64,000 nucleotides of DNA from Siphonodentalium dalli (GCA_032622095.1 CP136069.1:129251123-129315122); one strand, 5' to 3'; shown: positions 48,021-59,185, counted from the first letter of the stretch. The notes: a model not told the origin generated them from the sequence alone. Translations and numbers: made by a program.

Positions 48021-48504
48021 TTAAAGGTACTCAATCTGATCAGAGGGTCCCCATCTCAACAGATTCCAACAACAACAATCCGATCAGAGGGTCCTATATT
48101 ACTATTTCTTTGGCTTTGGGGGTAAAAAATATTTGATTCGAGTCGAGGAACCCATCAAACAAAGCTCAGATTCATTAGATATTGATTTTTGAAATTATTT
48201 CCTCGAGATGAGTACTAATAATTGCCGTCAATTTCGTAACCTGCTCGAGATGTGTACACCAAAACACTATTCAAACAGACAAGGATGGATAACTCTAAAA
48301 TCAAGTGGTAATAATAACGCAATTTTGACTGTGTTCTGGGCCAGAAAGTATTCCCGATAATGAAAAATAATAGATTTCTAAAATCGATATCTAACAAATC
48401 TGAGCTTTGATGGGTGACTTCCTCGACTCGAATCAAATATTTTTGACCCCTGAAGCCATTGAAATAGTAATTGAGAGGAGTTTTATCGGATTGAGCACCT
48501 TTAA
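48021..48504. mobile_element. TTAA-type TIR element, copy 3, rearranged
   Basis: Starts TTAA-AGGTACTCAATCTGATC and ends GATCGGATTGAGCACCT-TTAA-like sequence. About 60 bases in, a second left-end phrase (aatccgatcagagggtcc, 48077) is followed by an inverted copy of the right-half phrase (ctttggctttgggggtaaaa), so this copy has an internal inverted duplication. Confidence 0.75.
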
Positions 48505-48620
48505 TATAAAATCAATATAAATTTATAGAAGCGTTTCCAGAGAGGTGTCTTCAACTCATATTTATTATTTTATACCTCGGAACTATATAAAACGTGTTTT
48601 GGAAGAGATAATTCATCTTT
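48490..48620 (-). repeat. ATCTCTTCCTATAACAAG repeat, copy 3 (inverted)
   Basis: Inverted copy (agagataattcatcttt at the right end) overlapping the end of the TTAA element at 48504. Confidence 0.55.
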
Positions 48621-48833
48621 AAAAGATCACAGTTCTCCATCCTCATGATTTAAAACACGACAGCAATACCTGTTCCAGTGGTATTCATGTAATTCTATGA
48701 TTTTTCAACATTCTATCAGATTCTATCGACATTTTTTTTTTGCCACTTAATGACTAAATTTTTGTGCCAATATTCTAGATATGTGGATTAAAGATTTGGG
48801 TTCCCACAATTTCCCAATGTTGATTTTGGCCCC

Positions 48834-49183
48834 TTAAAGGTACTCAATCCAATTCAATGGTCCCCATATCATTAGATTCCAACAACAAGATTTTTCGAAA
48901 TGCCGCTTCAATTCTCAGAATCGATTAATTGCCCAAAAATGCTAACCAGTCAACTTTATTATAAAATTGCTCAAAAACCTATTATTTATCAATCTTTTGT
49001 TCAACAAAATATGGCCCGATTGTCAAATATCTAATACACAAAGCCACTTGATTTTAGAGTTATCCAGTTCATCGACTTGAATCAAATATTTTTACCCCTG
49101 AAGCTAAAGAAATAGTAATTTGGGAGTGTTGTTGTTGGAATCTGTTGATATGGGGACCACTGAATTGGATTTAGTACCTTTAA
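48834..49183. mobile_element. TTAA-type TIR element, copy 4
   Basis: Left TTAA-AGGTACTCAATCC and right GGATTTAGTACCT-TTAA. The interior aligns with 7781-8216 (attccaacaacaa, ttgcccaaaaat, cacttgattttagagtt), with a central deletion. Confidence 0.8.
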
Positions 49184-49299
49184 CCATTGCCAATTTGTAA
49201 ATGCAAACAATCACGCCTACTAAAAAGGCCTACTAATAATCAACACATGTTCTTTTAATCAACAAACAAATCTGAAATGCATGATCACTACCATCAAGT

Positions 49300-49450
49300 T
49301 CAAGTTCAAAGTTAAAAAGCTTTATTTATAAAGTCAGGCATTTTAAATCACATACATGAGCATTGAGCTCCTAACTGACTTGTAAAATAATGAATATGTA
49401 CATAAACAGTAACGTGAATAAAACACAACCTATCTGAAAAATAAATTATA
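49300..49450 (-). repeat. Possible retroposon 3' end
   Basis: A short tandem run of ttcaag (49297-49312) followed by aaaaagctttatttataaag. Read on the minus strand this looks like a LINE/SINE 3' end with a microsatellite tail. No coding sequence is attached. Confidence 0.3.
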
Positions 49451-49589
49451 TGTATATTAGCTAAAAGATTGTAAAAGACGAATAAAATCTCTGAGGACAG
49501 GTAGCCCTGGCCCCTGACTCGACCATCTTATGGTCTGTACTATAGTTGACTGATACACTTACAGAAAAACTAAGCTCGACCATCAAAAC

Positions 49590-49770
49590 TGCCAAGAATT
49601 TTTTTTATTCCAGGACTTTTTTGGCAAATATGATACCATAATTGGTATTGTTGTGAGTATTTATTGGTCATAAACTAATTTGGATAACTAAATCGGCTTA
49701 TGATGAAATTCCGTTGTTGTTGTTGTTGTAACTGGATGATACGGGGACCATCGAATCAGATTATGTAAAT
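49590..49770. repeat. Fragment of a TTAA-type TIR element
   Basis: Shares ggcaaatatgatancatnat, tattggtcataaactaattt and ttgttgttgtaactggat with 46330-46440; no intact ends. Confidence 0.5.
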
Positions 49771-49786
49771 TTAATGTTTGATCAAC

Positions 49787-50050
49787 TGATCGAAACTAAA
49801 AACTATACCGGTAAGGGGTGTGTTATCATAAACCTGCATATAAAATATGAACGCAATCCAATAAAAAAATACTCAGATTATGTCTATGCATGGATGGAAA
49901 GTGTTAGTTTTTCTAAACCGATCAACTGATCGATAACAAACATTATAGAGGTGAGGGGTGTGTCATAGACCTGCATATACATTATGAACACGATCCAATA
50001 AAAAAATGATTGAGTTAACGCTTGAATAGCATGCGTCTATGGATATACGG
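49787..50050 (+). repeat. Two-copy tandem repeat, ~130-bp unit
   Basis: gatcaactgatcga occurs at 49787 and 49919, each followed by ggtgtgt...cataga/aacctgcatata and gatccaataaaaaaat. Non-coding. Confidence 0.7.
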
Positions 50051-50220
50051 ATGGAAGGACAGACTAGTTGATCCAGAAGTCAGCATTGTGTACTGGTCAT
50101 ATATGGTATGGGTACACATAAAAATGAAATATAAAACAGGTATACATATAGTGTAATGCTCATGAATACTTTACTTCACATGTAGAGTTTACACCATAGT
50201 GTAGCAAACAAACATACCCG

Positions 50221-50883
50221 CAGTGTTCACGCTGGGCCCAAAAATATTTTGGCCAATTTTTTTGTTTTCCAAATTAAAAAAACATTTGGCCAAATTAAAT
50301 CCTCATTTTCTGGTTTCACAATTAATTAATATTTTTTGTTTTATTTAACATCTAACACTCTATATAATTATATCCATACCGTTCCTAGTCTTCTTTAATC
50401 CCACCATTGTTACTTGACAATATACCACTATATACCCATCATCTACAATTCTTCCTTTTGACAGACAAAGGATTCATTAATGTTAATCCTCGTTACTGTT
50501 TTATTGCATTTTGTTGGCCCATTGTTTGATAGTGCACTGCCATGAGTATCTTTTGTTACCCATTAAGCTGTATTACCTAATCAATTAGCAGATGATCATA
50601 TTATAAATCTGATTCTCATGTCGCTCCCATTACAAAATCAATTTGGGTTTTCAAATTAGATTTCCTATTTTATAGTAACAAAAACTTGGGCCAAATGATA
50701 TTTTTGTGACCATTTAACCCTTTCAGTGCCAAGTCCGATTTTTGTATCAACCCATATTTCCTTGATCATTTTTCAAATTTATTGATTATAATAATGTGAT
50801 ACATTGATGGAAAGAGCTCTAAGAGGCACTGAAAGGGTTAAACAAAAAATTGGTCAATGTGGTCTATGACAGCATGAACCCTG
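50221..50883. mobile_element. hAT-type element, 663 bp, host of a nested MITE
   Basis: Ends CAGTGTTCACGCTG and the complement of CAGGGTTCATGCTG, flanked by an exact 8-bp duplication catacccg (50213-50220 and 50884-50891). Subterminal ttggccaa motifs occur at both sides. A related end (cagtgttcacattggcg) appears alone at about 61602. No transposase frame. Confidence 0.9.
50718..50837. mobile_element. TTAA-flanked MITE, 120 bp (CCCTTTCAGTGCC ends)
   Basis: Perfect 13-base inverted termini, ccctttcagtgcc and ggcactgaaaggg, each bordered by TTAA (50714-50717 and 50838-50841). TTAA duplication with CCCTTT termini is the piggyBac signature. Nested inside the hAT element at 50221, so it is the younger insertion. 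Confidence 0.88.
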
Positions 50884-51238
50884 CATACCCGGTAATGAAA
50901 GCTGTGTCAGGTTGTGTGATATTAGACTAGGTTGAAATAGATAATCTGTACTTCAGCTTTGCAGAACGGGAATGTGATGGTTTCCACTAAGTAATTTCAA
51001 GGCTCAACATATATAGTTTCAACAATTTAACTAGAACAAGCTTTGTATTCTCAAAAAAAGAACATTAAATATTAGTGAATGATAAGTACTTGTGTAAGTG
51101 ATACAAACTAAAAGCACAATAAGATCAACATAATAACATTATTCATATAAATAACAGTAAGTGGTCATCAGGGCGAAGAAACTACGTCACAACTCACGTC
51201 TCTAACCAAAAGTAGTTTTGATTTTAATTTTGTTTTAA

Positions 51239-51489
51239 CCCTTTACCCAACAGAACGGCCCTGTGCCAATGCATTCTCTTATATATGCGAGTCGACCATA
51301 GGTCGCCTCGCATATATAAGAGAATGCATTGGCTTAACACATTAAAAATTATAAAATTGTTAAAGAGTGTAAGAAAAAAGTGTTAAAAAAAGATTTTTTT
51401 TAGGCCAATGCATTCTCTTATATATGCGAGGCGACCTATGGTCGACTCGCATATATAAGAGAATGCATTGGCACAGGGCATAACTGTAA
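51239..51489. mobile_element. Double-hairpin TTAA MITE, copy A (right end missing)
   Basis: TTAA (51235-51238) then ccctttacccaacagaacgg, the two long hairpins, then loss of the right ~150 bases after gggcataactgtaa. Compare copies B (52658-53049) and C (54673-55064). Confidence 0.85.
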
Positions 51490-51504
51490 AATCAAGTGGT
51501 TATT

Positions 51505-51747
51505 ATTGTTAATAGTAAGCACTTGATTTTAGAGTTATCCATCTTACACCCGCAATTTGTCCGTTTTGATCACGTGTTCTGCCAACTTGTGGGCAACATA
51601 TCTGAAAATTAATAGATTTCAAAAATCGATATCTAATCACTGAGCTTTGATGGGTGGGTTCCTCGACTTGAATCAAATATTTTTTACCCCCAAAGCCAAA
51701 GAAATAGTAATATAGGACCCTGTGATCGGATTGAGTACCTTTAATCC
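51505..51747. mobile_element. TTAA-type TIR element, copy 5 (left-truncated)
   Basis: Right half only: cacttgattttagagttatc, gtgggttcctcgacttgaat and gatcggattgagtacct-TTAA. Begins directly after truncated MITE copy A, which suggests a joint deletion or rearrangement. Confidence 0.7.
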
Positions 51748-52009
51748 AGTTTATTTGGATGGGGGTATCATTATCGAGCTCATCCACTGCATGAGTTCTA
51801 GATAGCAGCTAACCGGATATCTGAAGCAAGACAGTTTAGACATTACATTAGTGACGTAGGTTCCTGGCTCTTAGTCATGGTATATAGAGGATCTGTAATG
51901 AGTCGCAATTCTATACAAAATTTATTAACCGAGTGCAATCAAGTCAATTCGAGCCAAGCTTTAGCGAGGCTCAAATTGAATTGAGTGGACCAGGTTAATA
52001 TTATTTGTA

Positions 52010-52152
52010 CAATAATGCCCTAAATAATCGACTCTTTAACCATAGAGGAAGAGCTTTCCGATGAATGGCAACAAGCCATATTTCCGACTAAATCCTGAAA
52101 AGTTACCCATAATTCTGCTGTGGTTAAGGAGTCGATTAATTAGGGTATTACT
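52010..52152. mobile_element. Mariner-like MITE, 143 bp
   Basis: TA-bordered ends caataatgccctaa and the complement of cagtaataccctaattaatc, continuing as a long inverted repeat through cgactc and taaccat/ctta. A truncated copy is at 54088-54185, whose better-preserved end reads cagtaatgccctaattaatc. TA duplication plus CAGT-type ends suits Tc1/mariner. Confidence 0.8.
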
Positions 52153-52657
52153 GTATATAATTGCTATGAACTGGAGATCCTTTTTATCACATTATCACAT
52201 TTTAGCAACAAAACAAACTATAACATAATAAACAATCTATTTCTAGAAGTATATTATCTCAAAATCAGAGACATCGTTGTCCGCTACTTAAAGTGTCCCA
52301 CAGGTGCAGAACACTTTTTTTCTGATCCACCCTTACTGGCCCATAGAAAAAATCCCAACTTGAAGGATATTCTAGTCAGAGCAAGGATCCCTAACCAATC
52401 ACAGGTTTGTGGGACCTTCATAAAAGGACACCACAGTAGCTGACCACTTCCGTATAACAAAACACCCAGTCAACTTAAAATACCAAGTTATATATGTCCT
52501 GAAAACTGACCCAGAGACATATTCCTCAAAAATGAAGAGGAAATCAGCGGATATCAACTGGATGTACCGACTAAGAACGCTCCAACCATTCTGGATGAAT
52601 AAGAAATTGGAGTTGTAACTCTTCTTTGTGCATTTGCACTTGTTAATTATTCTTTAA

Positions 52658-53049
52658 CCCTTTACCCAACAAACCGGCCAAAACCGGCCAAATAAAGCTT
52701 CAACAGCCGAAAATATCTTCGGTCTGTCTCAATAGAACCATACAAATATGGATATCATTGGAACCGGCTCCTTGACCACATTGTGATAGTTACAGATATG
52801 CCCTGTGCCAATGCATTCTCTTATATGTGCGAGTCGACCATAGGTCGCCTCGCATATATAAGAGAATGCATTGGCCTAAAAAAAATCTTTTTTTAACACT
52901 TTTTACCATTTTTTCTTACATTCTTTAACAATTTTATAATTTTTAATGTGTTAAACCAATGCATTCTCTTATATATGCGAGGCGACCTATGGTCGACTCG
53001 CATATATAAGAGAATGCATTGGCACAGGGCCCTTCTGTTGGGTAAAGGG
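52658..53049 (-). mobile_element. Double-hairpin TTAA MITE, copy B, 392 bp
   Basis: Complete: TTAA on both sides (52654-52657 and 53050-53053), termini ccctttacccaaca and tgttgggtaaaggg. Inside are two ~69-base near-perfect hairpins (52807-52875 and 52956-53024), each with arms gccaatgcattctcttatat and its complement, and each hairpin the reverse complement of the other. Opposite orientation to copy C. The ~145-base side arm carries aaccggccaaaaccggccaa. Confidence 0.92.
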
Positions 53050-53053
53050 TTAA

Positions 53054-53892
53054 CAAAACAAACTATATCGAAATAGCTGTGGTTAATAAAATTAATATTG
53101 ATTTCCTTATCACAACCAAAAAGGAAGTAAAGACACCTTCAAGAACAAATATAGTTCCATTATAAATGTGTCTTGTCATGTTGACAACATTGTTAAACCA
53201 CCCTTATCACCCATGTTTATCTTACAGTCAACACTAAATAACCCAACACGATTTGAATATCATAATTATATTCCAATTAACAAAATAATAACATTGATCA
53301 ATATCATTGTGCCAAGCTCTTACATCACTGTGCGTGGTGATAATACATGTGTGTCTTACTAAAAATATGAGGCCGGTTTAGGGGCTAATTATATGATAAA
53401 GTGCTATTATCTCTTCATAGCAAGTTTTATATACATGTTAATTCCAGCCTTCCAGTGTATAAAATTAAAATATGAATCAATGACACCACTCTGGAACAGC
53501 TACTATCAATTGTATTTAGAATTTGTTCTCATTCATTAATTAAACCCTCTTCTCTTCATTTCCTATAGGATATGGCCATTGGTTTCTGAAATGCTAATGT
53601 ATTTAAATAGGATAATTTCATTAGGGCAGAACAGAATGTTGAGTATAGGAATTTTATCACAGCAAAATGCAACGTCGCAGCAATATAGAGTTCCCAAAAT
53701 TTTTAAGGATATTTCAATCTCAAAATGCATTTTCAGGTCGATATTTTCCACAGATATGTAATTATAAGTAAAAACACACATCATGCCGAATCACAAACTG
53801 TTTATCAATCACTTCATGATTTATGAATTTTGATTAGGCATGATGCCTTTAACTGTTTAATTACATAAGGAAACAGAGATTATTCGTTAAAG
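53054..53892. other. No recognisable gene
   Basis: AT-rich; includes repeat-family copy 53400-53530. Short frames only. Confidence 0.45.
53400..53530 (+). repeat. ATCTCTTCCTATAACAAG repeat, copy 4
   Basis: Diverged copy beginning ttatctcttcatagcaagtt, followed by gtgtataaaattaaaatatg and gctactatcaattgtattta. Confidence 0.5.
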
Positions 53893-54010
53893 ATGGATTA
53901 TCTCTTCATATAACAATTTTGAAATAGTGGGTATAAAATAATAAATATGAATTGAATACCCCTGTCCGGAAATGCTTCTATCAATTAATATTGATTTTAT
54001 TTTGAATATT
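53893..54010 (+). repeat. ATCTCTTCCTATAACAAG repeat, copy 5
   Basis: gatggattatctcttcatat, then ataataaatatgaattgaat and atcaattaatattgatttta. Confidence 0.6.
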
Positions 54011-54087
54011 TTATTATAAAATGAGATGATTAAAAGGGACAATTAATTGTCTATTTTTAGAACAGACCATTCAGGCAATATCATACA

Positions 54088-54185
54088 GTAATGCCCTAAT
54101 TAATCGACTCCATAACCACAGCAGAATTATGGGTAACTTTTCAGGATTTAGTCGGAAATATGGCTTGTTGCCATTCATCAAATTT
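54088..54185. mobile_element. Mariner-like MITE, truncated copy
   Basis: Left part of the 52010-52152 family (cagtaatgccctaattaatc) in inverted orientation, lost after ttgttgccattcatc. Confidence 0.75.
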
Positions 54186-54307
54186 TTTCTTTACTCCCTA
54201 GATAGTCCATAGTTATAAGCGATAATGAGTCTAAACGTTTATTTGTGACAAAATTACACAATAAAATTTCTGGTCTCTGTTAACAGTAACACTATTGTTC
54301 GTTAGCT

Positions 54308-54425
54308 AAACAATCAATATTAATCGATAGAAACGGTTCCTGGACAGGGGTCTTCACTTTATATCTAATATTTTATACCCCAGTAAAACTTGTTATAGGA
54401 AGAGATAGCTGCATTTATATTGCAT
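54308..54425 (-). repeat. ATCTCTTCCTATAACAAG repeat, copy 6 (inverted)
   Basis: atcaatattaatcgatagaa at the left and cttgttataggaagagat at the right. Confidence 0.6.
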
Positions 54426-54672
54426 TCTAACAATACAGATACAGACCATCTTTAAATAACTGTCTTCTATCTGGACAGTAACAGGCTATTTTTAGAGGAG
54501 GCGAAACATTCGGAACAGAGCAAGAGGGAGAACTCCATCTTGTTAGTCCCCTCCATCAAGGATAATTTTGCCTGGCTGCATCAGAAATAAACCACTTTAT
54601 TATGCATTTATAGACAAATTATATACTCAATCTTCAGTTTATTTCTATGTTTTAGAGATAACCTATCTTTAA

Positions 54673-55064
54673 CCCTTTACCCAACAGAACGGCCCTGTGC
54701 CAATGCATTCTCTTATATATGCGAGTCGACCATAGGTCGCCTCGCATATATAAGAGAATGCATTGGCTTAACACATTAAAAATTATAAAATTGTTAAAGA
54801 ATGTAAGAAAAAATGGTAAAAAGTGTTAAAATAAGATTTTTTTTAGGCCAATGCATTCTCTTATATATGCGAGGCGACCTATGGTCGACTCGCATATATA
54901 AGAGAATGCATTGGCACAGGGCATAACTGTAACTATCACAATGTGGTCAAGGAGCCGGTTCCAATGATATCCATATTTGTATGGTTCTATTGAGACAGAC
55001 CGAAGATATTTTAGGCTGTTGATGCTTTATTTGGCCGGTTTTGGCCGGTTTGTTGGGTAAAGGG
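54673..55064 (+). mobile_element. Double-hairpin TTAA MITE, copy C, 392 bp
   Basis: TTAA at 54669-54672 and 55065-55068, termini ccctttacccaacagaacgg and the complement of ccctttacccaacaaaccgg. Same length as copy B, in the reverse orientation. Hairpins at about 54697-54765 and 54847-54915. High similarity to B and A implies recent spread. Confidence 0.92.
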
Positions 55065-55104
55065 TTAATAAGCTGTTTGCTTCATCAATTATACATATCA
55101 GCAA

Positions 55105-55433
55105 AGCTGAAACGGTCACTCTCACCAAAAAAAAAGTGCTGAAGGGTACACAGGTTTTGAAATGTGCTGAAGGCTACACAGGTTTTGAAATCTCGTTCTA
55201 ATTGATGTTTAGTTTTCATGTCTGCTATGCTTTCTGTTAGAGAATAATTGTTTAGGTTTCAATGAAAATTAAAATGAACTGAAAACCAACTGCTGATGGT
55301 CGCCAGACTTTCAGGAACACAGCTGAAGTACCTAAGTCACTGCCGATCTCCATCTCTGTGTACCCTTCAGCACATTTTCAAAACCTGTGTACCCTTCAGC
55401 ACTCTTTTTTTTCATGAGAGTGACCCCTTCAGC
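55105..55433. mobile_element. Foldback MITE, ~329 bp, 8-bp target duplication (one mismatch)
   Basis: Arms of ~85 bases: agctgaaacggtcactctc...gtgctgaagggtacacagg (left) and the complement on the right. Each arm contains an internal tandem copy of gtgctgaagg(g/c)tacacagg. Flanks atcagcaa (55097-55104) and atcagtaa (55434-55441) differ at one base. hAT-like by duplication length. Confidence 0.75.
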
Positions 55434-55489
55434 ATCAGTAAATGAATGTAATCACAAAATACATACAAACTATATACATATATAAAATT

Positions 55490-55850
55490 AAAATGTCCAT
55501 GACACTGTAGCCCAATTTAGAGGGGTGATATGACATACATTACATCCATCGAGAGCTCACCCCGAAGATTGATATCATGTTTGGTGATGATCGGATGAGG
55601 GATGTGGCCTGTTGGGCATGCCAAAGGATTTAATCATACAAAGATTAAATTCCAAGATGGTTGCCGGCGGCCATGTTTTTCATCAAAAATCATTCAAATT
55701 CAATATCTCCCATCTATAGGTGATCCCAAACATGCCTGTAAAGTTTCAAAACATTTTGCCAATTATTGTGGGCTGCAGGGTGTGCCGATGTATTCAAATT
55801 TTAAATCCAAGATGGCGGCTAGTGGTCATGTTATTTAACAAAATTCAGAA
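55490..55850 (+). mobile_element. ACACTGTAGCTCAAC element, fragment
   Basis: Diverged relative of 43895-44742, from catgacactgtagcccaatt to a second taaatccaagatggcggct unit; no terminal hairpin. Confidence 0.55.
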
Positions 55851-56280
55851 AAAATTGTAAGCTCCCATCTACTAGGGAGAATCCATTTAAGCTAACAATC
55901 AGCATTAAACATAGTAATCACTGTTGACTATCACTATGCTATTCTTGAAATCTTTCCATGAATAATGACATTTGCTGGACATAAAGTCCAAAAAAAATTT
56001 TCTGATTGGGTTTCACAGATTGACTACCAGAATAATTGTTACAAGAGATAAAAATAGTAACGGCGAGAACCAGTCTAACAACACTGAATGAAATAGTTCC
56101 GTCGACAGATTGCACTAGTGCGATTCTGAGAATTATCACACGCCTGGAAACTCGTGCGATCATGCGAATTACGTTGATAGATATGTAATAAACAATAATC
56201 TGAAGTTTCAAATATCTACGATCAAAACTGTAGGAGGAGTTGATTACACCATGAAGGTACCCTCATACAGAAAATTATAA

Positions 56281-56620
56281 AAAATGTTTTTCAAAGTCGA
56301 AAGGCCCATAACTCTGGGAAAAATCATTGGATCAAACTCAAATTCGAACTTGACCTGTATTTTTATATGAACAACACACAAAAAAATAGAATTTCCAATT
56401 AAACAATCCAAACTTGAGTTATCATCCGGAAACCAAAGAAAAACATGTTTTTCAAAGTCGAAAAGCCCATAACTCTAGGAAAAATCATCGGATCAAACTC
56501 AAATTCGAAGTCAACCTGCATCTTGATATGACTGATCCACATAAAAACGGCATGTGCAATTTAAGGATCCAAACTTGAGATATCATCCGGAAACCGAAAA
56601 AGTGATAATGTTGTGAGTAA
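56281..56620 (+). repeat. Two-copy tandem repeat, ~177-bp unit
   Basis: tgtttttcaaagtcgaaa occurs at 56285 and about 56450, each followed by gcccataactct, ggatcaaactcaaattcgaa and ttgagttatcatccggaaac (or a close variant). Non-coding. Confidence 0.8.
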
Positions 56621-56630
56621 AAAAAAAGTT

Positions 56631-57932
56631 GAAATGAAAGTGTGAATGACACTGTAGCTCAACTTGGAAAGGGAATAATTTCATGTGTTACAGACAATGG
56701 AGTGATTAGGAATGTGGAAAGTTGAAAGGCCTAGTTATGCAAAGAGTAAAATCCAAGCTGGCTGCTGACAGCCATGTTTTTTTACCGAATGACCCCAAAA
56801 AGTCTCGATCCCATCTACATGTCATTGTTAACATACATCACAAATTTCATGAAGATCCGACAAAAGATACGACCTGTGTCAAAGGATTTAGTCATGTAAA
56901 GAGTAAAATCCAAGATGGCTGCTGGCGGCCATGTTTTTTGGCCGAATGACCCCAAAATGACCTGTTCCCATCTACATGTCATTGTTAACATCCATGACAA
57001 ATTTCATAATGATCGGAACAAAGATACGACTTGTAGCCCATGCCAAAGGATTTAGTCATGCAAAGAGTAAAATCCAAGATGGCTGCTGGCGGCCATGTTT
57101 TTTGGCCGAACGACCCCAAAATGACTCGTTCCCATCTACATGTCAATATTAACATCCATGACAAATTTCATGATGATCAGACGAACGGTACGACCTTAGC
57201 CTGTGCTAATAGATTGAATGTTTAAATTATCCAAGATGGCCACGTTTTTTTGCCAAATGACCCCAAAATGACTTGTTTCCCATCTACTTGTCAATGTCAA
57301 CAGCCATGACAAATCTCATAATGATCTGACCAAATGTACGACCTGTAGCCTGTGCCAAAGGATTTAGTCATGCAAAGAGTAAAATCCAAGATGGCTGCTG
57401 GCAGCCCTATTTTTTGGCCGAATGACCCCAAAACAACTCGTTCCCATCTACATGTCATTGTTAACATCCACGATAAATTTCATAAAGATCCGACCAAAGC
57501 TATGACCTGTAGCCCGTGCCAAAGGATTTAGTCATGCAAAGAGTAATATCCAAGATGGCTGCTGGTGGCCATGTTTTTTGGCCGAACGACCCCAAAATGA
57601 CTCGTTCCCATCTACATGTCAATATTAACATCCATGACAAATTTCATGATGATCAGACGACCAGTACGACCTGTCGCCCGTGCTAATGGATTGAATTTTG
57701 AAATCAAAGATGGCCACTGGTGGCCATGTTTTTTTGCCAAATGACCCCAAAATGACTCGTTCCCATCTCCATGTCAATGTCAACAGCCATGACAAATTTC
57801 ATAATGATCCAACCAAAGGTACGACCTGTAGCCTGTGCTAAAGGAAATTGTTGACGAATCACGCACACACGGACGACGGACGACAAAGCCATGGCAATAG
57901 CTCAAACTTTACAATGTAAAGTTGAGCTAAAA
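56631..57932 (+). mobile_element. ACACTGTAGCTCAAC dispersed element, copy 2
   Basis: Same ends as 43895-44742 but with seven internal units (tccaagatggct at about 56751, 56910, 57076, 57231, 57388, 57550 and 57707), so copy length is set by unit number. Ends with a cggacgacggacga stretch and the hairpin ctcaaactttacaatgtaaagttgag. Confidence 0.8.
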
Positions 57933-58100
57933 AGGGAAATAACTCTATAAAAGAACATCAGATCAAACCCAGAATTGCAGAGCACCTGTGTTCTTTGTTG
58001 AGACACCTACATACCAAGTTTCAATCAAATCGGATGATCATTACTGGAGTTATAACTCTGGACAGACGGCCATAAACAGAAAGAATATTAAAACATAGAC

Positions 58101-58297
58101 AGATTTTGTTCTTATACCAATCATAAATATCGCGCAAGTAGAATGTTAATGTCAGGTTTGTATGCTTTGTTATGTAGACAAAAGCCAAGAATGTTACAGA
58201 ACCTGGCTTTTGTTTACATAACACAGCATACAGACTTGACAATAAACATACTATTTATGTGATATTTATATCTGGTATAAGAACAAAAGATGTCTAC
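58101..58297. mobile_element. ~197-bp foldback with ~90-base arms
   Basis: Left arm attttgttcttatacca ... tatgtagacaaaagcca; right arm tggcttttgtttacata ... tggtataagaacaaaa; loop about 16 bases (agaatgttacagaacc). Mismatches are scattered along the stem. A hairpin MITE is most likely; transcribed, it would fold into one long imperfect stem. Confidence 0.8.
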
Positions 58298-58574
58298 ATT
58301 TTAATATTATTTCTGTTTTTTGGCAGTTTTAACTGGTGTGACTATTTTACCAGCAATACCCATTGCGAAGGCCATCCATGCCTTTAAGCAGTCACAAACT
58401 TTGTTATAATTAATGAAAACTGTCCAATTTCAGGCTGTAGTATGCAGCAAAAAATTTATTAAAACAATAACAACAAAGAACCGTTAGCAATGCCACATAG
58501 TCAGAGTTGACATTTTTGCTGAAAGAAATCAATCAGCTTTAATTAATTACGATTAACGTTGTGTCATGAGAGAG

Positions 58575-59050
58575 AACCCTTTAGTGATTGGAGCTTCCTG
58601 AAATTTTGCGAAAACTCTGTGCCAATGCATTCTCTTATATATGCAAGTCTCCCATTGAATATGATGTCAATGTGTGCTCAGATGTTGACGTTATGGCCAT
58701 TATCCAGTGGAAAAATATAACGGGAATATCACTAAAACCATAATAAACTGACTCAGTTGAAAGGCTATTATCACTCACAATCGTGGAACATCACACACTG
58801 TTTGAAACTTTGAGATACGGTTGTTCCGAAACACCAAACTAGGAGTTCTGATTATGAATAATGGTCGACTGCTGGTATGCTGAATTAGGTCTGTAGTCAG
58901 TATGGACGTATAGGACACAGCGTGACATTTTATGTTCGTACTCAGTTCTGACGTATAGCAGCCAAGAGGTTAATATTTACCTTGACCTTGTAAGCCAGTG
59001 AATTCCCTGCAGGAGACTCACATATATTAGAGAATGCACTGGCACAGGAT
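58575..59050. mobile_element. Old relative of the double-hairpin MITE
   Basis: Starts accctttagtgattggagct, then gtgccaatgcattctcttat (58620), and much later a complementary actcacatatattagagaat (about 59016). A ~360-bp unrelated stretch separates the arms and the right terminus is lost. Confidence 0.55.
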
Positions 59051-59185
59051 TTTTTTGAGGCACTCATCTTCCATGGTTATCAACAGGGACTTAGAATATG
59101 TCAGTTGAATAAGAAAAACGGGGCTTTGGAGTGCACAGTGGTTGTGAAAAAGTCAAACTCACTCACTTTGTGATTTCGGATTTAA

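Noticed and set aside
51509-51787. 92-codon minus frame
   Set aside because: Lies across a truncated TTAA-type element whose other copies do not keep the frame open.
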